Below, in pieces: positions 49,911-64,000 of a stretch of 64,000 nt of DNA. This stretch comes from Dactylellina haptotyla (Eukaryota > Ascomycota > Orbiliomycetes > Orbiliales > Orbiliaceae), in assembly GCA_031310005.1 (NCBI GenBank), contig CM062383.1:1550001-1614000 (forward strand), given 5' to 3'. The translations under genes and the position numbers were made by a program. How positions within the stretch are numbered: position 1 is the first letter of the stretch; every line of letters begins with the position of its first letter. The notes under the pieces were generated by a model. It did not search any database, was not told the origin of the DNA, and saw only the letters and a program-made list of their open reading frames with translations.

Positions 49911-52900
49911 GGAATTGTGCGAGGTAGAGAATATTTAAGTTTTATTATTTACTAAAATAGTTCAAATTCAAATAAAAATAGCATATTTATAAAAAAAGGT
50001 AGATTTGATAAATAAAAAAATAAAATTAATTTTTAAAAAGAAGGAATCTATTATTAAAAAATAAAAAGATTTTAAACAATTTTAAGAATTAGATCTAGAG
50101 TTATTATCAGATAATATTAATTTTCAACAACTTCTAAATAATAATATTACTTTTCTTAAATGGGAGATTAAATAAATATAATACATAAATTAAATTTTTT
50201 AAATATAATCAATCAAAAGAGTTTGGGCCGTTTTCCTTGTTTAATTATACCTAAATATATTAGATATTATATAATTTTTTTGGATCTTCCTCTAGATCAC
50301 TTATTTAAAAATTCTAATATTTTTTTTTAAAAATAATCTTAAATTAGCTCCAGAAAAATATTACCTTTTAATTCTTATAAATTATTTTATAATTTATAAG
50401 ATAGCGACTATTTAATTAAATATTCATTATTATTATTAGATTTTTTAAAAATTTTTTCAACTTCATATTCTATATAATCTTTATATTTTAATTTTTTATT
50501 TTTTAAATCTTCTTTTAAACCTGGAAAAACTAATTCTAAAAATAAAATATAAAAAAATTGATAAATTTGGGTAAATCTTAAGATTTCAAACTCAAAAATA
50601 TTATTATTAAATTTTTTAATAATAATAAAAAATCCATATTTTTAGTAATCTAATTTTTTACTTTATCATTCTTTCTATTTAATATATTTAATAAGTAAAT
50701 ATGCTTTATCTCCTTCTTTTAAAAAAGATACTTCTATATATTACTAATTATAATAATACAATATACATTCTATCATAAACTAAAAATCTTTTTATAAATT
50801 GTTATAAAAATTCTTCATATTTTTTACATGTTTTTTTACTTCCAAAATAATTTTCTTAAATATTATAAAAGGTAAGATTACAGTAAAATTCTATTTTTAA
50901 ATATTTTATAGAATATATACTTAATAAATAAGTATTTAAATATATTATAAATAAATTTAAAATATAATAATAATTTAATTTAAAATTTAAAATATAATAA
51001 TAATTTAATTTAATTATTTTGTACCATATTAAAAAACTTTTTTAATTATATTTCAATAATTTAAATAATTTATTTTATAATTCTATCTATCTAAGTATAT
51101 CCTTTACTAATAATATTAATTTTAATATTAATCTAATTCTTAATTAAATTTTAAAATTTATTAATAAATAATATATTTTATTATAAATATATTTAAACTA
51201 TAATCTATATTAATTAAAGATTTATTTATTATAAACTTATTCAAATTTAATTATAATTATTTAAAATTCTATAATTTTAAAATTATTATTTTACTAAATT
51301 TACAAATAATAATTAAAACTTTATTATAAATAATATTTATAAAAAAATTTTTAAAAAAACATTCCTTATATAAAATTATAAAAATAATTTAAAATAGTTT
51401 TAAAAATATATTATAAAATTGTAATTTTCTATAAGATAAGTGTTAACTAAATTTATTTTAATAATATATATTATAAATTTTAATATATTATTTAATATAT
51501 TATTATATTTAAAATTAAAAATAAAATTTAATTAAAAATTCCTAAATATATTTAATTTTTAAATATTTATAAACTAGTATATTATAATATTACTTAATAA
51601 ATTATTATTAAAGTTTTTTAATAAAAATATAGAAAAAATTTTTAAAAAGAATAAATCCTTTTTTTATTATAAAATAATCTAAAATATTAGGGTTTTTTGA
51701 TAATATTTTTTTTATAATAGAATATTTATTATAACTTTACTTAAAATTATTTATGAACTAATTCTCTAATATATAAAAAATAAAATTAAGGGCTTTATTA
51801 ACTATAATAATTATATATTATTTTTTTTTAAAAATAGCTCTTTTATCAGGTTGAATTTTAGTTATTAAATTAAATTGTTGATTGATAACATCAGCTTTAA
51901 AGTTCTCTTTTCCTTTATAATATATAATCTTTATATTATATTAATTGATAAGTTCCTATTAATAGACTTGTTGTTGGCTAAGATTTTTGGATGATAAAAA
52001 GTAAATAAAGTTCTTATAATTTAAGTATATTATAAAAGGTTTTTTTATTTGAAAATATATTTTTTATATTTTACAAGCTTAAACAATAACTATTAATTTT
52101 TTATTATAAATAGAATATTATAATTTAATAATATTGAATTTATAAGAAAGATAAGTAATAAAATGCTATTCTTAAATTAATTATAATTGATATAGACAAG
52201 TTTCTAATATAGCATCAGAAACATCTATTTCAATTTTAATAAATAAATCGGAATTATATAATTTAAAGATAGGAATTGAAAAAAATAATTTTTTAAATAT
52301 ATTAAAAATATATATTTGATTAAGGGTTATTTTAAAATATATTTTAATTTTTATTAATTTTAAAAGGATAATAGACATATAACTATATTGTTTAATAAAT
52401 TATCAATAATAATTGTATAATTCTAAAAAGGCTTAAATATCTTTAATATTTTAAAATTAGGATTATTTTTAAATAATGTTAACCTTTTTGGAATTTATTT
52501 TAATTTTTTTAATTATAACAATAACTCCAAGAAATTCACATTCCATAACTTTGAATTTTATTTTTTTTAATTCAATTTTAAGATTATATTTGTTTAGTAC
52601 TTTAAAAATAATAATGATATATTATCAATATTCTTCGAGGTTTTTATTATAAATTAATATATTATTAAGGTAGATAATATAAATCTTATCAATATAATCT
52701 TTTAACATATGATTCATAAAGATTTAAAAAGATGTTAGGATATTGATTAATTTTATAAATATAATTAAATATTTGAATAAGCTATAACAATATTTAAATA
52801 CTATTTTTTAAATGTTTTTTAAAATAACTCACAAATTATAATAAGTGATTATAATATTAAATTTAATAAAACGAGTGACTCCAATCAACTAATCTAAAAA

Positions 52901-55900
52901 TTCATCAATCTAGAACAAACTATTACAATCTTTAATCATGATAATATTGAGACTTTAATAATTAATACATATTTACAATTTTTTGTTTTTTTTAAAAATA
53001 AAAAAAATTAAATATTCTACTAAAAATTTTAAAAAACAAATATATCCTTTTTATAAATTTTCTTTAATATATTTTTTAAATATTTTAAATTCTTTTTTAA
53101 TATAAATATAAATAAATAGAAATTTAAACATAATATTTTTTTATAATAATATTTTATAAATAAATTTATTAAATAAGAATAATATATTTTTATTTTTAAT
53201 CTTTTTAAAAATTCAAATCTATTTAAATATCTATTTTGGAATTTTCTTTAATAATATATTTTTAAAAATTATTTTAATAATTCTAACAATATCTTTAATT
53301 TTGAACTATATTTGTTTAAAAATATTAAATTTATTATAAAAGTGATAATAGATTTTTTATCAGAAAAATATTCCATAAATTGTAAATAAACTTTTTTAAT
53401 TATTTATAAATTATTTATCAAATTTAGTATAAGTTTTATTAACAGTTATAACAAATAAATTTAATTATTTTATTTTAAAAATTTATAACTAGGTTATAAT
53501 CTTCTAATTAGTTATATTTTAAAATAAGGTCATCATTAATAAAATTAAAAATATCAATAATTTATTTTTAAAATAATTATTAATAATGAAAATAATATTA
53601 GTTTTATACCTAACTATTCTTAGAAGGTTTTAAAAACAACAATATATTATATATAATATTTTTAAATCATATAGAAAAATTATATTTTTAATATATTTTT
53701 AAAATATATATAATTTTTATTCTATTATTTATAAAAACTTATGTAAAATTTCTATTAATAATATAAAATATTTAAAATATTATTTTTAATTTAATTAAAA
53801 ATTCTATTAAATCCTTTTTAACAAAATTAAAACCAAACAGTTCAATATACATTATTATTCAAAACTTTTTAATTTAAAATATTATATTATTTAATATTAT
53901 CAAATTCTATATTATCTATAATATTCCCTACCTCTTCCCATTCTTAAAAACTAAGTAATATATTTATTAAAATTAAAATATTTTATTAACAATTTTAAAT
54001 ATAAAATCTTAAATCTTTTTTATAATAAAATTATTATTTATAATTTAAATAATTTTTATAAATATATAATTTTAAAATTTCTTCCAATATATTATAAAAA
54101 TAATATTAATCTATTCTTATACATAATTAATATAAATATAAAAATTCTTATTATAAAAACAATAATTAAAAAATCTTAATTTACAAAATTAGCATTTTTT
54201 TCTTTCTTTTTCAATTTTTATAATATTAATTCTTAAAATTATTTCAATAATACTATAATTTTCTATATAAAATTAATATATTTTATAATCTTATACTAAT
54301 TTAATTCTGTAATAATAGAGTATTATAAGGTATATAATTTGTTAATAAGATTTATAAGAACTTCTTCATCATTTTTTTATATATTTATAATTAAAAGCAA
54401 TTATTTAATCTATATAATTTTAGTATATAAATTTAGCTAAATTTATATTAGAATATTTATATAATCGGTATTAATATATTCTATATAATTCTGCATATTG
54501 ATTAATAAATTGGGGCCAATTCTTATTATTATCAATATAAAATGTTGAGTAATTATGTCCTATAAGTCCAATATTAAATAAAATAAATTATTTAAAATAT
54601 TGATTTCTTTAATATATAATATTTATTTTTAAGGTGATAAATAGTCCTTTTTAAATCCAATCTTTGTTGGTATTATTAGATTTAGGAAATAATTAATTAT
54701 GGATTTTTTTTTTTTATTGATAATATAACTCATCCATATGATTATTATATTTTTCTTTTATTAAAAAACCAATTGATATAAATGTGGATTTTGTAATCTG
54801 ATTTTGCGTAATTTTATAATATTTTTGGAGATAAATTTTAAGTTTATGATAATACAAAATTTTTAAAATCCATCATAAATAAGTTTCTTCCTAAATTTTA
54901 TATTTTTTTTATAGATTATTCAAAAAATTTTAAATAAATTATAAATATGTAACTCCTTCTAGAAAAAGGTTTTCCTATTTAAAATAATATTCTTCTATAA
55001 TAGGTTCAATTTTGTTTTTTTATTAAATATCTTTAATTTTTAATTTTTAAAAAATATATATTTTAAATAAAATAATAGATAAAATAAAAATTTAAATTTT
55101 TTTTAATATAACTAAGATTCAAAAAACAACTAAATTAATATTAGAAATATTTTTTTTATTAATTTAATAAAAAATAATATTAAATTATTATTCTTTTTAA
55201 ATTTTTTTAAATTATTAATAATTATTTTCATATTTTTCAATATATTTATTATAATTTTCTTAATATTCTTTATAATTATTATAATTATATTATTCTTATA
55301 ATATCTCTTAATTAATTATTTTAATATTTTTTAAATATTAATTAATTAAACAATTTTATTTAATATATTTTTCCTTATTATATTAATAATATATTAATTT
55401 GTTGGATTTTGGGGGATAATTTCTTAATTGTTAATTTTAATTTTAAATTTTTTTTAATTTTATGAAAAATAATTTAAAAATATTTTTTGGAGTTTAATTA
55501 TTTTTATTTTATTATTATTAGTTATTTAATCTTTAATAGTTATTTTAAAGGATATATAAAGGATTATTTTAATTTTAAAATGGTTAATTTTAATTTATCA
55601 TAAAATAATTTTAAAATTATAAAAGATCAATTTTTTTAACTATTATTATAAAATCCAAATTAATTATTTTATTGATTTAAATGATTCCTTTGGAGATTAA
55701 GGAATTGGTTATAATTATTACAATTTTAAAAGATATTTGCTTTATATTTTCAAAAGTAATTATTATCAAATTTTATAATTAAATCCTTGATTATATAATA
55801 TTAAATCTTTAAATTATATATAATTATTTTAATAATTTTTTATTTTATATAAATTTTAATTCTTTTTTAATATAATAAATTAATTATTTTATTATGTATT

Positions 55901-57008
55901 TAGTTATAGAAGTATAAATATTAATAATCTAAAAATATTTTTTAATAAATTTAATTTATTATAGATTTTAAATAATATGAAAAGTTTTTTCAATCTTATC
56001 TTAATATTTATAGAGTTATTTAAACTTTAATAAAATATAAATAATTAATAAAAGTTTAAATAATATAATTATTATTAACTTTCTATTTTTTATTTTATTT
56101 TTTATATTATATAAAGTAAAAATTATAAATATAAAAATAATTTTAATAAAAATATAAAGAAAAATAAATTTTATTTTTATTATTTTTAAATTATTAATAT
56201 TAAAAATAAAAGATAGTAGTAGCTTATTAAATAAATTGATTAAATTTACATAATAAGTTATTAAATTTATTAAAATTTAATACTTTTACTTTTATAATAA
56301 ATAAAAGTTGAAGTAAATTAATAAAATTTATTAAAAAATTATTAAGATTATTAAAGTATCCTTTGTTATCATTATTAGAATTTTTATTAAGATTTTCTAG
56401 ATTTTTAAAATTAGAAACTAACTTATAATAAAGTTTATTTTTATTTAATATAAAATAAAATAAATCTTATTTAATCCTTAATTAAATTTTAAAATAATTA
56501 ATATAACTTTTTCTTTAATTATATTAAATATATTTTATATATTTTATAAATTTTAATGGCTATTTAAATTATAATAATTATTTTTTAAATTTTTAAAATT
56601 TTTATAATTATTTTTAAATTTTATAAATATTTATTATTATTTAAAATAATAATTTTAATTAAATTATTAATAATTTTGTTAAATATATATAATTTTTTTT
56701 CTATATTTATATAATAATATTAAAATAGATTTTATTATTAATAATTAAAATTTTATTTTTATTTTTAAATAAATTGGTTTTAAGGATTAATAAAGATAAA
56801 AATAATACTTTTTTTTTTATTTTATAAGTATAAAATATTTAATTAATTTTATAAGATTTAATTTTTAATTTATTTGTTTAAATATTATATAAATAAAAAT
56901 AATCATTTTTTTGTTTATAATCTCATTTTCTAAGATTATAAAATCTTTTAAATTAAAAAATACCATTATATATATGCTTTTTCTTAATTAAAAGATAATT
57001 AATCAAAA

Positions 57009-57513
57009 TATTATATTTTATATACTATCTAATATAACAATACAAATATATAATATTAAAATATGCAAAATTTTCTTTTATTTAAAATATCTAAATCTCT
57101 TAGCAAAAATATATAAAATTGTAAAATATTAAAAATAGCTCATTTAAAATATATAACAATAATAAAATAAAAATAATTAAATATACTAAATTATATTTAA
57201 ATTAATTAATAAAAATAAGAATATTTTATTAATTTTAAAAATAATCTTATATATAAAAATAATTTAATATACTTATAATAAATTATAGATTATAATAAAT
57301 TATAATTTATAACTTATAATCTATAATAAATAGTAATCCATAAAATATATTATACTATAATCTAAAATATTAAATAAATAAATAAACTTTATAATTAAAT
57401 ATACTAAAAATAATATATATCTATAAATATAAAATATAGTAGTAAAACTTAAAACAATACAGCATAAAGCAAGATACAGGTATTTGTACTGTCAAAACTC
57501 GTGGTCTGTGACA
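57009..57513 (-). repeat. Right LTR of the Ty3/gypsy fossil (5' LTR in element orientation)
   Basis: About 505 bases aligning with 48725-49233. The outer end reads GTGGTCTGTGACA and is followed by AATCC. Its outer 50 bases are less AT-biased than the rest of the element. A 65-codon frame at 57421-57618 crosses the LTR edge and is not a gene. Confidence 0.85.
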
Positions 57514-57518
57514 AATCC

Positions 57519-60500
57519 ACTCTATAAATATATATATAGAATAGTATAGGCGAATTTGGTTTATACAATCTAATATATAATTCTTATATTTCAATTTATA
57601 ACAATATTGGTGTGGCATTTATATAATTTTAAAATATATAAAATAATAATTTTATAATATTAATTTTAAAATAATTAAAAATAATATTAATAATTGATTT
57701 ATTATAATAATTACTTTTTTATTTAAAATAAAACGTTGAAACTATATAGCTCTTACTATAGAATTTATTAAATTTTTTTAATTATTTTATTATAAATAAA
57801 TAAATAAAGTATTAAATATAATATAAAAACTTTGTTATATTATTAAATTTATAAATAATAATTTTTATTAATTATACTTTATATAATTTAAATAATAGAG
57901 AATTAATAATATATATATATATATATAATTTAAATAATTAATATATAATAAAATTAATAATATTTTATTATTTTAGTATAATAAATTATAATTAAAATAA
58001 CAATTTATATTTTTAATTTAAAATTATATAAATTTAAAATTAATATAGCAATTTCTAAAATCTTGTGATAAAAATAGAAATATATATTTAATAATTAATT
58101 TTTTTTTTTTTAAAATAGTAGGTTTTTAATATAATTTTCTATTATTTATTAATTTTATTAAATAATTTAATTTTATTTTATATATATATTTTATTTTCAT
58201 TTTAATTTAATATTTTTTTATTTTTATAATTATATTTATAGGAGATACCTATTTTATACTTATAATTAATAGTTTTAATTAATACATTTATACTATTAGC
58301 TATTAATATTATTATAATAATAATTATATATATATATAATACTGCTTATAATTTGCTTAAACAAATATACTTTTTATATACTTATAAATATAAATTATAT
58401 TTAAAATAAATTAATTATTTAATATCTATTTATTAATTTATATATTAATATATATTTTATAAAATTATAACATTAAATCTTTAAATAATAAAAATTTTAA
58501 TATTAATTATATAATTTATAACCTCCCATAATTTATTATTATATCTAAATTTGTAATATTATTAAATAATTATTTTACAAATATATACTCGATATTTTAA
58601 TTAATATAATTTATAATATAATATTAAATAAACCTCCCTTTTTTTCAAATAATTATATTATTATTAATATATTATAAAAATCAAATAATAATATTAATAT
58701 TATTATTTCCCAACTTCCCTACTTATTCACTAATTTTAATATTAGGATACTTTAAATATAACTAATTACAACATTAATAAAATAAATAATATAATAATAT
58801 ATCATTTATATAAATTATAATTATAATATTTAAAATATAAAAATTTACAAATATATTTATATTTTTATTTAGTTTAACAAATATTATAATAAAATTAATT
58901 TTATTATATATAAAAATAAATATATAAATTATATAAATTATTAAACATTTTTATATATATTTATTAATTAAATATATATATTAACATATAAAATTATATA
59001 ATAAAACAGGTTAATATTGATAATACATTCACTTAGTTATTATAATTTTAATTTATTAATATTTTTACGTTAATATATATTAATATATTTATTTATATAT
59101 TATTTATATTTATTATTATAAATAATTTTTTTATATTTTCAAAAAATAATTTTATTTTAAAAATAAAATTTATAAAAATTATTAATAATATTTCTATTAT
59201 TATATTAACTATTAAATACTTAAAACTATAATATTTTAATATAAAAATATATTATAGTATTTATTTATATATTTAAAAATATTTAATATTATAATATTTA
59301 GAATATTATTAAGTTTTATTAATAATATTTATAATAATAATATTTAGAATATTATTAAGTTTTATTAATAATATTTATAATAATAATAGTAATATTATTT
59401 ATATATATAATTATAAATAATAAAAAAAAATTTTATTTTTATTTTTATAAATATTATTAATAAAAGATTTTAATTAAATTTCTTTATTTTTAATATAATT
59501 AAAAATAATAATTTTTATTTTAATAAAAAAATTTATAATTGTTTTTTTTAATTTATTGTTTTAGATTATTATATTATTTTTTAATAAAAATATATAATTA
59601 AAAATTTGTTAGTACTACGGTATATACGAATGTCATTATCTATATATGATATGTAATGATAAATTAATTATATATGTTCTAACTAACTATCTACTATTTA
59701 TATATAATATATATTATTATCATTATATAATAATAATAATTACAATTATAATAATTGTTTTATTATAATTTTATAATAAGAAGATATTTCTTATCATATA
59801 TGATATTTTTTATTTAATTTAAAAATCTATTATTTTATTGTTTTATATAAATGTTTTGTTTTATTTAATATTTATTGAAATTGTTAATATTATTATAATT
59901 ATTAAAATTATTGAAATTATTAATATACAGTATGTTTATTATTTTTAAAATTTTATATTAAATCTAATATATTGATATTTTTAATATTGATTTATTAATT
60001 ATTTTAATTAGGTATTTTATTTATTTAATAAAGTATTTAATATTATAATTTTCATATTTTTAATACAATATTAAAAAAATAATTTATTTTATATAATAAT
60101 TTGAAAATATTTTGTTTTTCTAATATTTTATTAATATTTAACTTTTATTATATTTAGTAAATTATAATATAAATTGTGGTTATATAAGTTTTTTTAATTT
60201 ATAGAAACCATCTAATATAAATTTTAAATAAATAATTAATATAATATTATATACCCAATTTTATTTTTAAACATATAGAATATTTACATGGTAAGTTAAT
60301 AAATTAATTATTTTAATAATCCTAAATAATTTTATTTATTATTTATAAATAATTTTATTTATTATTTATTTAATTTAAATAATAATATAATTTTTAGTTA
60401 TGTAATAAAAAAATTTTTTAATTGATTTTTTATAAGTTTAAAAATATATAATTATTAATTTATAAATTAAAAAGTATTATATAATTTTTATTATATTATT

Positions 60501-62623
60501 ATTATATATATTTTTAATATATATATAAATATTATTGATTTTTAAGATATTTTATTTTAATTTTTAATTTTATTTTAATAAATTAAATAATTATAAATGT
60601 ATTTTAAAATCTTTCATTATAGGTTGCTTTATTTGATATAATATTATTAAATATTGTTTTATTATTATTTAAATAAAATTTAATTTATTTATAATTTTTT
60701 TAATTAATATATAATTTTTAAATATTATATCCTTATCATTTTCTATAATTATATTTTTTATTAATTAAAAGTATATTACAATCTTTATTATCTAATTAGA
60801 TTATTTAAATTTATTATTATTATAAAATTATAAGTTATAATAAAATAATATTTTATTTTAATTAATTTTATTAATTTTAATTAAAATTTAAATAAAAATT
60901 TAAAATCTTTATTAAATATTATATTTTTAATAATTTTTATTTATAAAATATTTCTTTATATATAGTTTTATTTTATTTTTAATTATTTAAATATTTTTAT
61001 TTAAAAATATTTTTTTAAATTATTTATTTATAGTATTAAATATTATATTAAAATTATTATTAGTAATTAATAATTTTTATAAATTTATATAAATTATTTA
61101 AAATAAATATATAAAAATATTTATTATAATTAATTGTATAAATTATATTTTAGAATTTAATATATTTTATAAATTTTATAATAATTAATATATTTTTTAA
61201 TTTATTATTGAATTTTTAATATATAATATTCTAAATATTTTATTATAAATATATTTATAGTTAATATATATTTAAATTTAAATATTTTTTAATTATAATA
61301 TTTAATATATATAATTAATAACATCCATCTACTTAATTTATATATATTAATAATTTATTTATATAAATTTTAAAGCTATTATTATTAAATATATAATATT
61401 TACCATGATTATAACCCTTAATAATTATATCATCAATAATGGGTTAGAAATCTTTATTTATTTTATATTTAATTATTATTTTATTTTTAAATATATTATC
61501 TATTTTTATAATAATAATCAAATATATATATATCACTATTTTTTAAATAATATATTATAATACAATTATATTATTATTTAAGATTTTTCAATAAATTATT
61601 AGACTTTCTAATTTTATTAATAATTTGAACAATATATTTACTATTATATTAATTTTATTGGGATAATATTTTATATATATTACAAAATTAGGATAAATAT
61701 TGTTCAATTAATACAAATTATAAATTTGTATAATAGTTTTTAGTTTTATTTTTTTAATATATATACAATTAATTAATAATATATATATTATTATTATTAA
61801 TGCATTTTTATCCAGTATTTAATTTTTTAACAATTTATAATATATAAATTATTTTAAAATTTATAAACCAATATTTAATTTTTACATCTTTCAATAATCT
61901 AAATAAAAAGACTATAAGTTGGATTAATAATTAATTAAATATATTTTCATAAATTATATCTTTTTTTATATAATATATTATAATATTAAAGCCTTTAATT
62001 AAAATATTTATATTCATAAATAATTTAATATTATTTAAATAATATAAAAATAATATTTTTAAAAATATTAATTAAATATAATTATATATTTTTTAGGTTT
62101 TAAAATTTTCTAAATATTTAATAAATATTTTAATAAATAATATATAATTATATTTAATATATATTTATTTCATTTATTTTTTTATAAAAATTTTAATATT
62201 TAATATTTTTTAATTACAAACATTGGTAGATTAAATTTTGTTTTATCAACCCAAACCATATATCCTTTTTAATAGAAATTATTAAATAAATTATTTGCCA
62301 TTTTTCTATTTATATTAGATGGTTGGTAAATTTTTTGGAATTTAATCTTTTCCTTATAATTATTTATTAATAATATATATAACAATTTCTTAATCTTTAT
62401 TAAATTTTTATATTTAATTTATAATGATAAGAATTTTTTAATTAAATTACTATATATTTTATTCTTAAAAATAATATCTTAATATATATTTATCTAAAAT
62501 ATTTTATTTAATTAATCTATAATTATAATTAAATAGTCAAACTCCAGTTTAGTGTTTAAATTACCCAATTTAATAGAGTATATATTTATATTATATATAA
62601 TATTATATTTACTTTTATTTATT
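57519..62623. other. AT-rich compartment, right part, no intact gene
   Basis: Very AT-rich with no supportable coding region. A 46-bp tandem duplication lies at about 59291-59382 and a shorter one near 60330-60370. A slightly less biased patch at 59608-59700 begins TGTTAGTACTACGG and could be an LTR-like remnant, but no partner copy was found. Confidence 0.6.
59291..59382. repeat. 46-bp tandem duplication
   Basis: Two adjacent near-identical copies beginning ATAATATTTAGAATATTATT, at 59291-59336 and 59337-59382. Confidence 0.8.
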
Positions 62624-62628
62624 AATAT

Positions 62629-62734
62629 TGTTGAGGTTTCATTTCGTGCCCGTTCAGCTACAGAGGACACAAAATGTAACCATTATTATTAAATAGTAAA
62701 GAATACAATATATATAATAAATTTAACTTTTATA
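62629..62734. repeat. Left 106-bp terminal repeat of the TRIM-like element
   Basis: Aligns with 63293-63398 without a length difference; the left copy keeps the outer TG and GC-richer words (TTTCGTGCCCGTTCAGC) at its outer end. Confidence 0.8.
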
Positions 62735-63292
62735 TTTTAGCTTATACTATAATTCTATAAAAGAATGTAGTTATTAATATTATAATACTAGTTATAAACA
62801 TTAGTATAATTTATACATATACAAATTTATAAACTCTAACTCAATTATTTTAATACAATATTTATTATAATATATATTTTAATTTAATAATATACTCTAT
62901 AACACTATAACTTTAACTATATATATATATAAATATACTTATTTTTAATAAAATTTTTATACCAAAAAGTATATATAAAGGTTAATAATAACTGATGGGG
63001 ATATACAACCAATAACCCCAAAAAATAGTTTATATATACATATACAAACATAATTGTTTAAATTGTTACTTATTAAATTTAATTATATAATATATTTAAC
63101 TATCACCCCTAATATATAATAATTGTTTATAATACCCTACACCATTTATCTATACTTTATAGGCTATATTATTTTTAATTTATATACTATATTTAATACA
63201 CTACTTTTTAGTACATATTTATAAACATAATTTACTAAATAATATAATTATATAATACACTCACACTAAAACTTAAACTAATATTAATAATA

Positions 63293-63398
63293 TATTAAAA
63301 TTTTATTTCGTACCCATTCAGTTATAGAGGATATAAAATGTAACCATTATTATTAAGTGGTAAAGAATACGGTATATATGGTAAATTTAACCTTTACA
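63293..63398. repeat. Right 106-bp terminal repeat of the TRIM-like element
   Basis: Aligns with 62629-62734; its outer end keeps the terminal CA and the words GGTAAATTTAACC, while its inner end is decayed to A/T. Confidence 0.8.
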
Positions 63399-63403
63399 AA
63401 TAT

Positions 63404-64000
63404 ATAATCTTTTTTTAATTAAAATATTAATTTTATAATTTTAATGATAAGATTAAGTTTAATTAATATTAATTTATAAAATTCTAGCAAATCTTTTATT
63501 ATTCCTAATAAAATTTTAATTAAAATTTTAATTAACTTTAGATTATAATTAAAATAAATTATAAAATTTTATTTATTTATTAATATAAAATATATTTTTT
63601 TATAATTTAATCTAACTATTTCTTAATTAAATAATTTAAATATTTTATTATTAAATAATATTAATTTAATTAATATATTATTAAAAATATTTATTTATAT
63701 AATTATAATATTTATAATTATTATAATTTTAAAATATTTTTTATTAATATTTTATAATATTATTATATTTTAACATTTAAAAAAATTATTATTAATTTTT
63801 ATAATTTATAATTATTTTTAGGATTAAAAATTAATTTTTAATATATTAATTATATAAATTTTATATTTTAAATAAAAATATTTATTTTATAATTTTAATT
63901 TTAATATCTAGCTTTAAATATTAATATAATTTATATTTTATAAATTTAATTCTATTTATAATTAATAATTTAAATTGTTTATAATTAAACTTTATAGTAA
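63404..64000. other. AT-rich tail of the window
   Basis: Very AT-rich sequence with no recognisable gene, RNA or terminal repeat; the compartment continues beyond the window. Confidence 0.6.

Larger units (their letters stand above)
48725..57513 (-). mobile_element. Fossil Ty3/gypsy-type LTR retrotransposon, heavily RIP-decayed
   Basis: An 8.8-kb element bounded by two direct LTRs, starting TGTTACA and ending TGTGACA, and flanked by the same 5-bp target duplication AATCC (48720-48724 and 57514-57518). On the minus strand, weak but ordered resemblance to a gypsy polyprotein is visible: reverse-transcriptase-like sequence around 52.3-53.0 kb, then RNase H-like sequence around 51.9-52.25 kb, which is the Ty3/gypsy order. 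A gag region would lie towards 55-57 kb but is not recognisable. The element is broken many times over and not coding. LTR differences are nearly all C/T and G/A transitions, the RIP pattern, so they cannot be used as a clock. Confidence 0.85.
62629..63398. mobile_element. Fossil miniature LTR element (TRIM-like)
   Basis: A 770-bp unit with two 106-bp direct terminal repeats (62629-62734 and 63293-63398), starting TGTTGAGG on the left and ending CCTTTACA on the right, and flanked by the 5-bp target duplication AATAT (62624-62628 and 63399-63403). The roughly 558-bp interior is AT-rich, holds a GGGGATATAC...AACCCC patch near 62997-63020 and no coding potential, as expected for a non-autonomous TRIM. 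The copies differ mostly by C/T and G/A changes. The two LTRs share the core ATTTCGT(G/A)CCC and AAAATGTAACCATTATTATT. Orientation was not determined. Confidence 0.8.

Noticed and set aside
52181-52378. 65-codon minus-strand frame as a gene
   Set aside because: It is a chance open stretch in the reverse-transcriptase/RNase H part of the decayed gypsy fossil.
59608-59700. LTR-like start TGTTAGTACTACGG as a third LTR element
   Set aside because: No second copy or target duplication could be found in the window.

Overview
The window is nuclear DNA of a filamentous ascomycete (Pezizomycotina). Evidence: many 45-110 nt GT-AG introns with CTRAY-like branch sites, a UapA-type purine permease, a Ctf1/FarA-type Zn2Cys6 regulator, kynureninase, and a long AT-rich tract full of transition-decayed retroelements, the usual mark of repeat-induced point mutation (RIP). 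I cannot name the species; a Leotiomycete-like fungus is only a guess. All gene models were assembled by hand from splice signals and recalled family sequences. Every complete model closes in frame.

Part 1 (1-44.3 kb) is gene-dense euchromatin with 15 genes. In order: UapA/UapC-like permease (-, cut by the left edge), SAP30-like Sin3-binding protein (+), mitochondrial uL29m (+), a divergent Rab GDI (+), condensin SMC2 (+), MOB3/phocein (-), gamma-tubulin complex GCP2 (+), glucose-6-phosphate isomerase (-), Msp1/ATAD1 (+), mitochondrial bS21m (-), RBM25-like splicing factor (+), Ctf1/FarA-like regulator (+), GMC oxidoreductase (-), DNA polymerase alpha catalytic subunit (+), ribosomal protein uL30/RPL7 (-) with a C/D snoRNA in its second intron, and kynureninase (-). 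Counting the cut permease there are 16 protein genes. Most are housekeeping genes: chromatin and replication (SAP30, SMC2, POL1), cytoskeleton and signalling (GCP2, MOB3), mitochondria (uL29m, bS21m, Msp1), traffic (GDI), RNA processing (RBM25, snoRNA) and metabolism (PGI, kynureninase, GMC). They form no pathway cluster.

Part 2 (about 44.8-64 kb) is an extremely AT-rich compartment (well over 80% A+T by eye) with no intact gene. It holds a fossil Ty3/gypsy-type LTR element at 48725-57513 with two ~0.5 kb LTRs and a 5-bp target duplication, a miniature LTR element (TRIM-like) at 62629-63398 with 106-bp LTRs and its own 5-bp target duplication, local tandem duplications, and a small GC-richer island near 45.3 kb. 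It could be an AT isochore or a (peri)centromeric block; the sequence alone does not decide.

The most unusual items are the snoRNA in the RPL7 intron, an 18-nt microexon coding part of the zinc cluster of the transcription factor, a GC-AG first intron in SMC2, a possible alternative last exon in the RBM25 homologue, an unusually divergent GDI, and the two nested-scale LTR fossils.
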